DNA from: Girardinichthys multiradiatus
Lineage: Eukaryota > Chordata > Actinopteri > Cyprinodontiformes > Goodeidae
Reading direction: 5' to 3'
DNA length: 64,000 nt
Assembly: GCF_021462225.1 (NCBI RefSeq)
Contig: NC_061797.1
Coordinates: 39,458,147 to 39,522,146 of the forward strand
Shown piece after piece: positions 33,969 through 45,600 of the stretch. The notes under the pieces are model-generated. The model searched no databases. It was not told the DNA's origin and was given only the letters and a program-made list of their open reading frames with translations. A program made the translations under genes and the position numbers. Each line of letters starts with the position of its first letter. Within the stretch, counting starts at the first letter, position 1.

Positions 33969-35373
33969 TACAGATCAAAAGTTTGGACACACCTTCTCAT
34001 TCAAAGAGTTTTCTTTATTGTCATGACAATGAATATTGTAGCTTCACACTGAAGGCATCAAAACTATGAATTAACACATGTGGAATTATATACTGAACAA
34101 AAAAGTGTGAAACAACTGAAAATATGTGTTATATTCTAAGTTCTTCAAAGTAGCGACCTTTTACTTTGATTACTGCTCCACATACTCTTGGCATTCTGTT
34201 GATGAGCTTCAAGAGGTAGTCACCTGAAATAGTTTTCCAACAGTCTTGAAGGAGTTCCCAGAGATGCTTAGCACTTGTTGGCCCATTTGCTTTCACTCTG
34301 CGGACCAACTCACCCCAAACCATCTCGATTGGGTTCAGGTCCGGTGACTGTGGAGGCCAGGTCATCTGGCGTAGCACCCCTTCACTCTCCTTCTTGGTCA
34401 AATAGCCCTTACACAGCCTGGAGGTGTGTTTGGGGTCATTGTCCTGTTGAAAAATAAATGATGGTCCAACTAAACGCAAACCGGATGGAATAGCATGCCG
34501 CTGCAAGATGCAGTGGTAGCCATGCTGGTTCAGTATGCCTTCAATTTTGAATAAATCCCCATCAGTGTCACCAGCAAAGCACCCCCACAACATCACACCT
34601 CCTCCTCCATGCTTCATGGTGGGAACCAGGCATGTAGAGTCCATCCGTTTAACTCTTCTGCGCCGCACAAATACACGATGGTTGGAACCAAAGATCTCAA
34701 ACTTGGGCTCATCAGACCAAAGCACAGATTTCCACTGGTCTAATGTCCATTCCTTGTGTTCTTTAGCCCAAACAAGTCTCTTCTGCTTGTTGCCTGTCCT
34801 CAGCAGTGGTTTCCTAGCAGCTATTTTACCATGAAGACCTGATTCACACAGTCCCCTCTTAACAGTTGTTCTGGAGATGTGTCTGCTGCTAGAACTCTGT
34901 GTGGCATTGACCTGTTCTCTAATATGAATCTAAACTTAGCTGCTTTTTTCTTGCCATAATACAAAATTCTAACAGTCTATCTAGTAGGACTATCAGCTGT
35001 GTACTGTATCCACCTCCTGCACAACACAACTGATGGTCCCAACCCCATTAATAAGGCTTGAAATCCCACTTATTAAACCTGACAGGGCACACCTGTGAAG
35101 TGAAAACCATTTCAGGTGACAACCTCTTGAAGCTCATCAACATAATGCCAAGAGTGTGCGGAGCAGTAATCAAAGCAAAAGGTGGCTACTTTGAAGAACC
35201 TAGAATATAAGACATATTTTCAGTTGTTTCACACTTTTTTGTTCAGTATATAATTCCACATGTGTTAATTCATAGTTTTGATGCCTTCAGTGTGAAGCTA
35301 CAATATTCATAGTCATGAAAATAAAGAAAACTCTTTGAATGAGAAGGTGTGTCCAAACTTTTGGTCTGTACTG
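33966..35373 (-). mobile_element. Tc1 element, DD38E (Intruder-like), with long terminal repeats
   Basis: Both ends are present: CAGTACAGATC after TA on the left, and the inverted counterpart ending GTACTG at 35373. The inverted repeats span roughly 33966-34235 and 35107-35373. They are long because the right one contains a second copy of the last part of the transposase coding region. A TG rather than TA follows on the right. Confidence 0.85.
34129..34930 (-). pseudogene. Tc1 transposase, DD38E, N-terminally truncated
   Basis: The minus-strand frame is open from about 34930 to the stop at 34129. It contains part of the linker before the core, then the catalytic region. The first Asp is in LWSDE, the second in FQQDNDPKH, and the Glu in LNPIE, with 38 residues between the second and third. 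This spacing matches the DD38E (Intruder) group described for Tc1-like elements. The N-terminal paired-like DNA-binding domain is missing because of an internal deletion: shortly upstream of 34930 the sequence jumps to the repeated coding end in the right terminal repeat. The catalytic residues are intact, but without the DNA-binding part the product would not recognise its ends. Confidence 0.85.
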
Positions 35374-36814
35374 TGTATATATATATATTCCATTATTATG
35401 AGATCATGAAGCCTTTGATGACGTTTGAATTGCTTGTCATGTAAAATACAAGAAAACAGGGAAATCAGGTTGACTAAATAGATTAAAAAAACAGAACAGA
35501 AACATAAATGGCTGTTTCCATTCATGAGAAATGGGACTTTGATGAGACCAACACGGAATACTGAGAGTAAACGATGTGTTAATACAGTTTTGGGCGACCT
35601 CGTTCACTCTGGTAGCAATTACAGCTGTCTGGTGGTTATGATGGATAGCCTTTGTTTACACTGTTTAAAGAGGGAGACAGATTTCAAAACACCATTGTGA
35701 GTTATACATAAATAATTGGGTTTAACTTGAATGCTAATCTGGAGTAAAGGCTTTTGCAGTCGCCCCAAAAAAGGGTTCAATAATCAAACACCAATAACAA
35801 TTCCCATCTTCACCATGAAATTATGTCCGCTTTATATACCCACTCATACATCTTCACTTGACAGGTTTCAGCCAACTGTAACGATTACTGGAGGCGTATA
35901 TAACAGCGGTTTAGACTTCTCTTTTGTGAAAATGATTAAAATAAAACATCTTGGAAACAAGGCGTGTGTGTTTTTAGCTGCACGCAACATGCTACCTTGG
36001 GAAAGCACAGACCCCGAACTCCAAATGATTACAAATACGGCAAAAAAAAAAAAGAATTTTGTCACAAAACTGTTTTTAGCTTTAGATTTTGTTTAATTTG
36101 TTAGAAAATATCTAAGGACAGATTTTTACAGCAGAAAACCGTCTCAGACATGTCTCACACTGCATCCAATGTGTCTATTACAGTTTGGTTACACAGTGAA
36201 GTCCTTTGGTTGCATTTAGATGAGTCTCACACAGCAAACAAGGGGCACATCTTTCTACAAGTAGAGCACTGATATTTTTTGTTGTATAACTGGCAAACAT
36301 TTATGAGAAATCCTGATTTGCAGCACAGCTGAAATAGACAGTCAGGATCACTGCGCTATCTTAATAATTAATGCTAGTTGTGCAATTTATAAACAGTTTT
36401 ATCAAAGCTTTACTTGCACTTTAAAACATTTTTAAAGTTAAAAAATAGGATAAAAAAAGCCACTCATTTGGAGATCTTACGCACAGTGTGTGATTGTCTT
36501 GAAGAAACACCTGCTTTTCAAGCCAAGTATACTTTCTGATGTGATCCATGGTGCTTCTCACGGTCAGGTCTCACAATGGCTTGACTGTGGAGTTATCCTG
36601 GGCTACTGAAACTTTCTTTCATTCCCAAATCAAACTAAACCTCTCTCCTGTTTAACAAATTGCTCAAACCACAGGATTCCTTGTCTGGGGAAGGCTTGAT
36701 CAAGCTTTGAAGTCTGCAGGTCAGTTTAAGGCCAGTATTTGAAATCACTGTTGATGTTGGAATGAACTGGTTTTCTCTAGTGAATGCACAAGAATAAAAT
36801 GTAAGCAAATATAT
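35374..36814. other. Unique DNA, nothing firmly recognised
   Basis: The 35400-35700 and 36130-36420 parts have conserved-element-like texture but no distinctive motif cluster. A 121-codon frame at 35731-36096 has no domain and ends in a Lys-coding A-run. Confidence 0.4.
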
Positions 36815-37361
36815 AGAGTACTTTGTGTTTTAGGCAGGTGTGAAAAAATGCTATCAACAAAGAATCCTTTCAAAAATGGAAGTGTTAATCATTTATTTTC
36901 ATCAATCAATAAAATGCAATGAATGAACAAAAGAGAAATCTAAATCAAATCAATATTTGGTGTGACCACCCGTTGCCTTCAAAACACCATCAATTCTTCT
37001 AGGTGCACTTCCACACAGTTTTTGAAGGAACTCGGCTGATAGGTTGTTTCAAACATCTTGGAGAACTAACCACAGATCTTCTGTGGATGTAAGATTCTCA
37101 CATCCTGTCTCTTCATGTAATCCCAGGCACACTGGATAATGTTGAGATCAGGGCTCTGTTGGGGCCAGACCATCACTCCCAGTAAGTTTTTTTCTTCTTT
37201 ACGCTGAAGATAGTTCTTAATGACTTTGGCTGTATGTCTGGGTTCACTCACTTAGCATTTTGTAAACTGATAAAAATAAACAATCATCATTTATATTTTT
37301 GAAAACATTCTTTGTTTACAGCTTTTTTTCACACCTGCCTAAAACGTTTGCACAGTATTGT
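36815..37361 (-). mobile_element. Non-autonomous Tc1 derivative, complete copy
   Basis: Two related terminal repeats at 36815 and 37361 (inner phrase TTTTAGGCAGGTGTG and its inverted form) enclose only the transposase C-terminus, on the minus strand from 37251 down to 37066. The Glu position reads NIIQ. The copy at 16103-16565 has the same structure and deletion junction, so the deleted form itself was mobilised. Confidence 0.8.
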
Positions 37362-37746
37362 ACACACACAATATAGTTTCCATTTTTGGTTTAATGCTGT
37401 ACATATTTAAAATCACTTGATCTATATCATTGTTATATATAATTTACAGTCAACTTCAGAAAGATTTAAGTTTGTATAATATTTCATTCTTTTAGGCGTG
37501 TTCATTATTCCCACAATATATAATTCCCACAAAATACAACATAATCTATTTTACCATTTAATTTTTTATTCTATGAAAGACGTTAAGACAAGTCTGACCA
37601 TGTCATTGCATAGTTCAAATTGGGGATGGTGAAGAGGCTCCTTTAAATCTCGTTTCTCATTCATCAAAATGGGTCACCATTTTTTATGTTTGGTTTGATC
37701 TCTCCAACAGCATAAAACCACACCATTAAATAAAAAAATAACTCTA

Positions 37747-39077
37747 AACACCTGCAAAAGATTCCTGAGGCCTTTAAAACTCCCAGCCTGGTTCATCACT
37801 CAAAACCCCAATCATGGGTAAGACTGCCGACCTGACTGCTGTCCAGAAGGCCACTATTGACACCCTCAAGCAAGAGGGTAAGACACAGAAAGAAATTTCT
37901 GAACGAATAGGCTGTTCCAAGAGTGCTGTATCAAGGCACCTCAGTGGGAAGTCTGTGGGAAGGAAAAAGTGTGGCAGAAAACGCTGCACAACGAGAAGAG
38001 GTGACCGGACCCTGAGGAAGATTGTGGAGAAGGGCCGGTTCCAGACCTTGGGGGACCTGCGGAAGCAGTGGACTGAGTCTGGAGTAGAAACATCCAGAGC
38101 CACCGTGCACAGGCGTGTGCAAGAAATGGGCTACAGGTGCCGCATTCCCCAGGTCAAGCCACTTTTGAACCAGAAACAGCGGCAGAAGCGCCTGACCTGG
38201 GCTACAGAGAAGCAGCACTGGACTGTTGCTCAGTGGTCCAAAGTACTTTTTTCGTTGTCATTCGGAAATCAAGGTGCCAGAGTCTGGAGCAAGACTGGGT
38301 AGAAGGAAATGCCAAAATGCCAGAAGTCCAGTGTCAAGTACCCACAGTCAGTGATGGTCTGGGGTGCCGTGTCAGCTGCTGGTGTTGGTCCACTGTGTTT
38401 TATCAAGGGCAGGGTCAATGCAGCTAGCTATCAGGAGATTTTGGAGCACTTCATGCTTCCATCTGCTGAAAAGCTTTATGGAGATGAAGATTTCATTTTT
38501 CAGCACGACCTGGCACCTGCTCACAGTGCCAAAACCACTGGTAAATGGTTTACTGACCATGGTATCACTGTGCTCAATTGGCCTGCCAACTCTCCTGACC
38601 TGAACCCCGTAGAGAATCTGTGGGATATTGTGAAGAGAACGTTGAGAGACTCAAGACCCAACACTCTGGATGAGCTGAAGGCCGCTATCGAAGCATCCTG
38701 GGCCTCCATAAGACCTCAGCAGTGCCACAGGCTGATTGCCTCCATGCCATGCTGCATTGAAGCAGTCATTTCTGCAAAAGGATTCCCGACCAAGTATTGA
38801 GTGCATAACTGTACATGATTATTTGAAGGTTGATGTTATTTGTATTAAAAACACTTTTCTTTTATTGGTCGGATGAAATATGCTAATTTTGTGAGATAGG
38901 AATTTTGGGTTTTCATGAGCTGTATGCCAAAATCATCCGTATTAAGACAATAAAAGACCTGAAATATTTCAGTTAGTGTGCAATGAATCTAAAATATATG
39001 AATGTTAAATTTTCATCATGACATTATGGAAAATAATGAACTTTATCACAATATGCTAATATTTTGAGAAGGACCTG
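37747..39077 (+). mobile_element. Tc1 element, DD34E, left terminal repeat missing
   Basis: The right terminal repeat (about 38870-39077, ending AGGACCTG before TA) is complete. The left side begins abruptly near 37747, about 70 bp before the start codon, and has no matching repeat. The element could not be excised as it stands. Confidence 0.8.
37814..38800 (+). pseudogene. Tc1 transposase, DD34E, frameshifted and missing the first catalytic Asp
   Basis: Frame one (37814-38302, 162 codons) starts at a natural ATG and carries the helix-turn-helix DNA-binding region (residues 8-50, phrase SERIGCSKSAVSRHL) and a second DNA-binding part, with a basic stretch around residues 50-65. Frame two (38309-38800, 163 codons) holds the rest of the core. 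The second catalytic Asp is Asp67 of frame two (FQHDLAPAH) and the Glu is Glu102 (LNPVE), with 34 residues between. The first catalytic Asp would sit after the phrase KVLFS, but this copy reads directly into SFGNQ. The DES motif seen in the other families of this window is deleted. The frameshift and deletion make it non-functional. Confidence 0.85.
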
Positions 39078-39552
39078 TAGATGGGAGATGGACGCAGAGA
39101 AACTGCATCTATGAAGTCCTCTACCCAACCATCCTGCGAATAAGTAACTGAAAGAACAACAGAGATGTTTTTAATTTACACAATTTAAGTTTTTGTCACC
39201 TAATAAGCTTGAACAGAATCTGGATTAAAGAGACATCCTGATGGGCAAACCCACTCAGGACCAAAATAATATAAAGGTGGCCAGAATTTATTTTGGTTTC
39301 ATGGTTGTTGAATTATCAAAAGATTTGCACGAAATATGGGATCTTGTCAACACAACTTTAACTTCTGTATTTGGCAATTATTCATAATTACTTTGGGTTT
39401 TCAGCTTTGAAATACCAGTTTAAAGGGGAAAAAAAATCCAGAAATCTCATCTGAGCTGTCTTGAAGGTTAGAAGGTTCAAAGTGACCATTGTTGCAAATA
39501 TTGTCTAAATGGAGGCTTTTCAGTCAAACTTTTCTGTTCTGTTGATTAAAAC
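39078..39552. other. Unique DNA between two Tc1 elements
   Basis: Nothing recognised. Confidence 0.5.
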
Positions 39553-39554
39553 TA

Positions 39555-40576
39555 CAGGGGTTGGACAATGAAACTGAAACACCTGTTTTTAGACCACAAT
39601 AATTTATTAGTATGGTGTAGGGCCTCCTTTTGCGGCCAATACAGCGTCAATTTGTCTTGGGAATGACATATACAAGTCCTGCACAGTGGTCAGAGATTGG
39701 ATGCACCATTGGATGCACATGGTCCTCAAGAATGGTTCGGCAGTCCTTGGCAGTGACGCGCCCATCTAGCACAAGTATTAGGCCAAGGGAATGCCATGAT
39801 ATGGCAGCCCAAACCATCACGGATCCACCCCCATGATTCACTCTGGGCATGCAACAGTTTGGGTGGTATGCTTCTTTGGTGCTTCTCCACACCATAACTC
39901 TCCCGGATGTGGGGAAAACAGTAAAGGTGGACTCATCAGAGAACAATACATGTTTCACATTGTCCACATCCCAAGATTTGCGCTCCTTGCACCATTGAAA
40001 CCAACGTTTGGCATTGGCATGCGTGACCAAAGGTTTGGCTATAGCAGCCCGGCCGTGTATATTGACCATGTGGAGCTCCCAACGGACAGTTCTGGTGGAA
40101 ACAGGAGAGTTGAGGTGCACATTTAATTCTGCCATGATTTGGGCAGCCGTTGTTTTATGTTTTTTGGATACAATCCGGGTTAGCACCCGAACATCCCTTT
40201 CAGACAGCTTCCTCTTGCGTCCACAGTTAATCCTGTTGGATGTGGTTCGTCCTTCTTGGTGGTTTGCTGACATTACCCTGGATACCGTGGCTCTTGATTC
40301 ATCACAAAGACTTGCTGTCTTGGTCACAGATGCGCCAGCAAGACCTGCACCAACAATTTGTCCTCTTTTGAACTCTGGTATGTCACCCATAATGTTGTGT
40401 GCATTTCATTATTTTGAGCAAAACTGTGCTCGTACCCTGCTAGTTGAACCGTCACACTCTGCTCTTACTGGTGCAATGTGCAATCAATGAAGACTGGCTA
40501 CCAGGCTGGTCCAATTTAGCCATGAAACCTCCCACAGTAAAATGACAGGTGTTTAAGTTTCATTGTCCTACCCCTG
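39555..40576 (-). mobile_element. Tc1 element, DD37E family, internally deleted, both ends intact
   Basis: It is bounded by TA at 39553-39554 and 40577-40578. The terminal repeats of about 31 bp start CAGGGGTTGGACAATG on the left and CAGGGGTAGGACAATG on the right (inverted). An internal deletion of roughly 265 bp relative to the 33405 copy lies near 39695. Confidence 0.9.
39647..40390 (-). pseudogene. Tc1 transposase N-terminal two thirds, DD37E family
   Basis: A 247-codon minus-strand frame that starts at a natural ATG at 40390. Residues 5-45 form the first helix-turn-helix of the paired-like domain (KRGQIVGAGLAG through SRATVSRVM). A basic GRKRKLS stretch near residue 57 leads into the second. 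The first catalytic Asp is in LFSDEST near residue 150, and GGGSVMVWAA follows near residue 187. The internal deletion then removes the second Asp and the Glu and fuses the frame to unrelated reading. Since the DNA-binding part is intact, a product could bind element ends without cleaving; this is inference, and expression is unknown. The 33405 copy keeps the complementary catalytic part. Confidence 0.85.
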
Positions 40577-40578
40577 TA

Positions 40579-41729
40579 TTAACATAACTATTAAAATATG
40601 TGAGCTGCTTTTTGCGGAAATTCAGACATTGTAACATGCAATTTGCAGTTTAATCAAAGACAAGCAGAGAGAATGAAAATAATGATAGGCTATTACTTTA
40701 TTTCAGACAAATTAATACACGAGAACTAGATCAAGTTGGAACTGTGAACTTAGTTCAAAATATTTAGACGGTGTATGTGAATCAATTCATTTTACCTAGC
40801 TGAACTGAGTTAAGAACAAATTCTTGTTAAGGATGAACAGGCACAACACTGATATCCAACATTGTTTTAAATCACCTAAAGCTAGCTACATAAAAAATTT
40901 AGATCATAGACATTAGCGAGTTTAAATATGTTCCACTATACCTAGTCTTGGGCAATTGCCTGGAGAATTATTGGCTCATGGCAGAGCTGTTCTTGAGCTT
41001 GAGTTGATAGCTAAGGTCCAAGGCAGATTATGAGGCAAATTAGCACATTAATGTTTAGGTAAACATGGAGACAAATATAAAATTTTGTACTTAGAACTTT
41101 CTTTAGTATTCTAAAGGTTTAATGCCTTCCCATCCCCTCACCTCACCTATACATTAATGGGTTTAAACTCTCTGTACTCCCAGCACATTCCATACAACAG
41201 GAAAGACGAGGAAAAGACGAGGGAAGAGTATCATTAACTGACTCATTAATTCTGCATAATCACTCTTTTGGACACATTTCTGACACTTCCGCTATGTGTG
41301 CCTCATACTGTTAAAAAAGCCAGCGTGAGCTTGGCAGAGACTGCAGCTGCAGTACCTTCAGAAAGCGGCAGTGGTTGTATGCTGAACATCTAGGTGAGGC
41401 AGGCAATGTCAGTTTATTTGTATAAATGTAAATTTGAAAGTATTTTTTTTTATGAAATAGAGTAAATTTGTTAATGAAATACCTTTCAGGAATTTAGATT
41501 CTAGGTAAGATACAGGTCTTTAAAAATTGTGTCATCAAGATTCAGTTATCAGGGCAAGAGGAAAATTGTCTGTGTCAGGAGAATTAAGTATATGCAATAT
41601 TTCATGTGCAACACAGCCAAAACAGACAGTGAAAGGGATAGACAGCCAAAGAGCTGGAAGATAACAAATGTTGCAGAAGCAGGAGAAGCCAGGCTGAAGA
41701 CCCCTGGGCTCAAACAGAGCTAGATTTAC
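40579..41729. other. Unique DNA, nothing firmly recognised
   Basis: Texture suggests possible conserved blocks near 40970-41070 and 41220-41400, without a distinctive motif cluster. No coding frame is convincing. Confidence 0.4.
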
Positions 41730-42240
41730 CATTTTGTGCTAAGGGTAGGAGCCATGGTCATTGATCGAGGCTGTGGAGCCATGAAAGCTGCCATTTCGGC
41801 TGGAACAATACAGTTGTGATAGTATTGATTGATGGGGTTGGTCCTGTTAATATTATTTATTGCGGAAGGGGGGGGGGGACAGCTCTGCGCGAGTAAGCAG
41901 CTCCTCATAATAAGTGGTAATTGATGGCATGGGAGGCCAAGGCTTTCTCATCCTTCCTTTCCCCTACTCACTGACCCCAGTCCTGTGAAAGTCAGACTGA
42001 TTGCCTCTAACACAGTTATGATTGATATTATCAGATTACATAACCCGCTACAGAAGCCTTGAGGGCCTAGTCAAGTGGGCACATTGATTTTTGATTAGGA
42101 CGCCAGTCAACACATCTTTGAGGGACCAGGGAAAATGTATCTTGTAAGTCAGACTGCTTTTCCAGATTCCTAAAAGGGTTCTTGCTTTTTTATGAGCATA
42201 TCCCACCTTGTTGGTCAAACTGAATAATTTGCCATGATCT
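41730..42240. promoter_or_regulatory. Candidate conserved non-coding element
   Basis: A repeat-free block except for a G-run at 41869-41878. It includes ATTGATTGATG near 41825, GTAATTGATGG near 41917 and GATATTATCAGATTA near 42023 (GATA-type). Inferred from texture. Confidence 0.25.
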
Positions 42241-43409
42241 TTCATCCGAGGATGTTAAGGAATGTATTTAAATTCCACTTTAAAATTAACTAAACACCCT
42301 CCCTCTCACTGACCTTCTTAAACATTATGTTAATAAATCTAAAACTGCAACTTCTGAATAACAAAAAGGTGTTTTTTTTTATCTTTGAATGAAAGGTGCA
42401 ACAAAAAGAAGCATAAATCCTCATTGAGCTAACAATATATTCCATTACTGAAAAACAAAGGTGGCTTTCTAAGTGTACCTGTGTAGTAAAAGACCCAACT
42501 GTTCCTGACTGTTTAGATTTCTCTCCTGCTAAAAACACTAGCTCAATTACTCCAGTCAGATGGCCGGCATCCAGGAGATCTCAATGGCTTTCTGTGAGAG
42601 AGTCTCAATTTTCATTTACAGCTCACAGTTAGATGGAATCAAAGTTTGGATGAACAACATTATTACTGTTCGCCTCAGGGTTTGTCATAGTTTGTAGTTC
42701 CATGTGGTGAAAAGGTGATGATCAAAAGAGGGGTGAATGTGCAACTGAGAAAGTGTGATGATGGATGTGATTAATGTTTCCTCGTGACTTTTTTGACACC
42801 TTTGGTGTAATAGCTTCTTTTTTTAGAAATCGTTAATTATCATTTCAGTTCACTCAAGAATTTTGTCATTGCTGGTTTTTCCTCTACGATTTAGCCACAG
42901 CATAATATTGAGCTTGCATGCAAGCTGCCAGATGTGCTGAATCATTCACTTCTGGTTGGATTAAAAGCAAGTAGTAACATCATAGTAATGTTATAGAGGT
43001 AATGATATGACATGACTCCAGGCTGACCAGAAGGAGAAGAAGAAGGAACAGAGTAGTCACAGAGCAAGGAAATGCAACATAGAAGATGGAGTGCGCCACT
43101 GGAAAGCTGCTTTTACATTTTTGTATTGGAATTCAGAACAGGTAGCAGGCCTGTTCTTCTCTGATTTGACCTCACCCTATAGATTTAAAGATGAATTAAA
43201 ACTGTCTTGTAAATATGATAATATTAAATTGTTCCCCTTGTGCTCTTTCTTATTGTTAAGTTGCATTTATGGGCTATCTTCCAGTTAGAGCAGAATCGAT
43301 TTGTTCAATGATCTTCAATCCCTCTTGTTATTTCTCATTCATTCATCCCCCCTCAGCATCTAACCCTCTGCCTCTTTATCCCACCCTCGCCCTCATCAGC
43401 ACAGAGGAA
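42241..43409. other. Unique DNA, nothing recognised
   Basis: No gene, RNA or repeat assigned. Confidence 0.5.
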
Positions 43410-43700
43410 AGCTGTGAATATGAACATTATAAGCTTTGGGTTCAAAACTTAATGGTTCACAAATCAGCCACTATGGATTTTCCGCTGCTGCGATCAATAG
43501 TAGCAGGAAGGGGGGTTGAGATTTCCAGCTTTCAAATATACTCCCACATCTAATTCATATCTATGAGCTAAAAGTGGCGCTGTTGAGCTGAAATAATTGG
43601 AGTTCATTATAAAGACTTTAAAATGAAGCAGTGTGGAGAAGTTATGTCACATAAATTGCTTTTGCAATGTAAAACCATATGCAAGTGAATGTTTTAATTT
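43410..43700. promoter_or_regulatory. Candidate conserved non-coding element
   Basis: A repeat-free block with TCTAATTCAT near 43549, AATAATTGG near 43592 and a GATCAATAG near 43492. Inferred from texture only. Confidence 0.25.
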
Positions 43701-45199
43701 ATTTATTGTTAGTTGGGGAATTGTGTGTTAACAAGACAGAAAAAAACTAAATTTTCTTAGGTTGGCAATCCAAGAGCTGGTGCTACAAACAACTTTATTT
43801 CTGACATTTGGTATCCTAAAAAAACAAACAGCATCCATTTTGACTGAAAGTCTATGCAAAGCCATTAATAAGCACTTTAAAGCTTCAATTTCCTTCACAT
43901 TAAATACAAAACGTTTACATGACTGATATGTTAAAAAAGCTTTTACTTTATAGGAGAGGAGGCTAATTACTGAGATCAAATGTACACATAAAGGTTGCTT
44001 TAAAAAAATTGCCCGACCAAAGTGTTCCAAGCATGACTGGAGGACCTGGATAAATCTCTACGCTGGCCAAAAAGCAAAGAGAAACACAGAACTATTCACT
44101 GCAGGATGGCCTCACATGATTAATGACCTCCAATTATGGCTTGGATGGCAGGTTTCATGGCTCCCCCAACCAATGATAAACTTTCTCAGGCATGGCTCAG
44201 GAGCTCAACTCCCTTAGATCAACATCATCCCAAACAGGGACAAGACGCTCATGTCCACAAAAGCCCGGAACCAGGGTCCCTCTTTGCTCTGAAATACAGA
44301 ATATTATTTTGTTTCACTGGGCTAAGCAATGTCATGTCAATGGAATTATTATTATCACTATCATTATTACTAGTTTTTTATATTATATTTTAGATTATAT
44401 CTATTTGTAGTTGTTTTAGTGGTTTACATTGTAGTTATGTTAACATCTGAGAAACTATTCTAGCCTGAAAAAATTACTTGCAAATTTAAAACTGCATTCA
44501 TGTTGCTCAAGAAAAAAAAAGCTAAACTTGTTTCCTGGACGTCTTTTGAAAAATTTGATTCGTAGGTCATCAGAAAATGCAGCATCAATACTTTTGACTG
44601 GTCTGCTTTTGGTTGCACGTATTCCTGTTGTTGTTAGTACATTGTTTATCCTATAAAGGTGGCAGACTCAAAGTTAAAGCCTTCTTTACTGTAATTCAGG
44701 TCATAGATGGTAATGCAGGTACATGTTGCTGGGGAATTTTGTTACAAAATGTAAAGCTCATTATTTATAATTGAGGTAAAGGAAGGATATAGGAATAGAG
44801 ATATCGATATCACATGTTGGAATTGTGACCACCATTTTTCTGACTGATTTACTAATTATTTCAATATTTGTTTTTCTCTTAGTTAAATGCATACAACTTT
44901 CAAGAAGGGTTCTGTTATTAATTTAAGAGTAGGCATTTTACCTTCAAGTAGCTTTAATTGTATAGATAATGTTAACATCTAAATTAATTTAATTAAAACA
45001 AGACACACTCATAAATAATACATACAGTTTGTCAATAAATACAAGCCAGTTGGAAGTTATACAGAAATGTTACAATATCCCACTACAAATAAGTATTAAT
45101 AAAAAGGTAAAATAAGGACATAATTTTATTTTTCTCTAATGCTGGAGGCGGTCATGTACACATGTATTTTATATTTAAAAATGTACAATTTTTGCTTAC
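43701..45199. other. Unique DNA, one possible conserved stretch
   Basis: The 44030-44300 part has balanced composition and could be a conserved element. The rest is AT-rich. No coding feature. Confidence 0.4.
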
Positions 45200-45600
45200 A
45201 TTTTATTTTGTGGGCCAAACGTTGCCACAGTTGGTAGCACTGTTGCCTTGCAGCGGGAAACTCCTGGGTTTGACACTCGGCCGGGGGTCTTTCTGCATGG
45301 AGTTTGCATGTTCTCCCCGTGCATGTGTGGGTTCTCTCCATGTACTCCGGCTTCCCCTTAGAGTCCAAAAACATGACTGTTAGATTCATTGGTCTCTGTA
45401 AATTTCCCTTAGGTTTGAATGGGTGTGTGCATGGCTGTTTGCTCTGTGTGTCTCTGTGTTGTTCTGAGATGGACTACCGACCTGTCCAGAGTTAACCCTC
45501 GCCTGTAGACCACTGATAGGCCCTGGCTTCCCAATGACCCTGTACAGGAGAAACGGGTATAGAAGATGGATGGATGGATGGATGGATTTTATTTGGTGGT
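45200..45600 (+). mobile_element. tRNA-headed fish SINE, diverged copy
   Basis: The body at 45215-45585 aligns with the SINE at 6462-6822 and ends in GGAT tail units. Imperfect target duplications flank it (ATTTTATTTTGTGG at 45200-45213 and ATTTTATTTGGTGG at 45586-45599). The pol III A and B boxes are mutated (GGTTTGACACT instead of the B-box consensus), so it is older and probably transcriptionally dead. Confidence 0.8.

Noticed and set aside
33802..34069. Reading frames rich in Tyr-Ile repeats on both strands
   Set aside because: They are translations of the (AT)20 tract.
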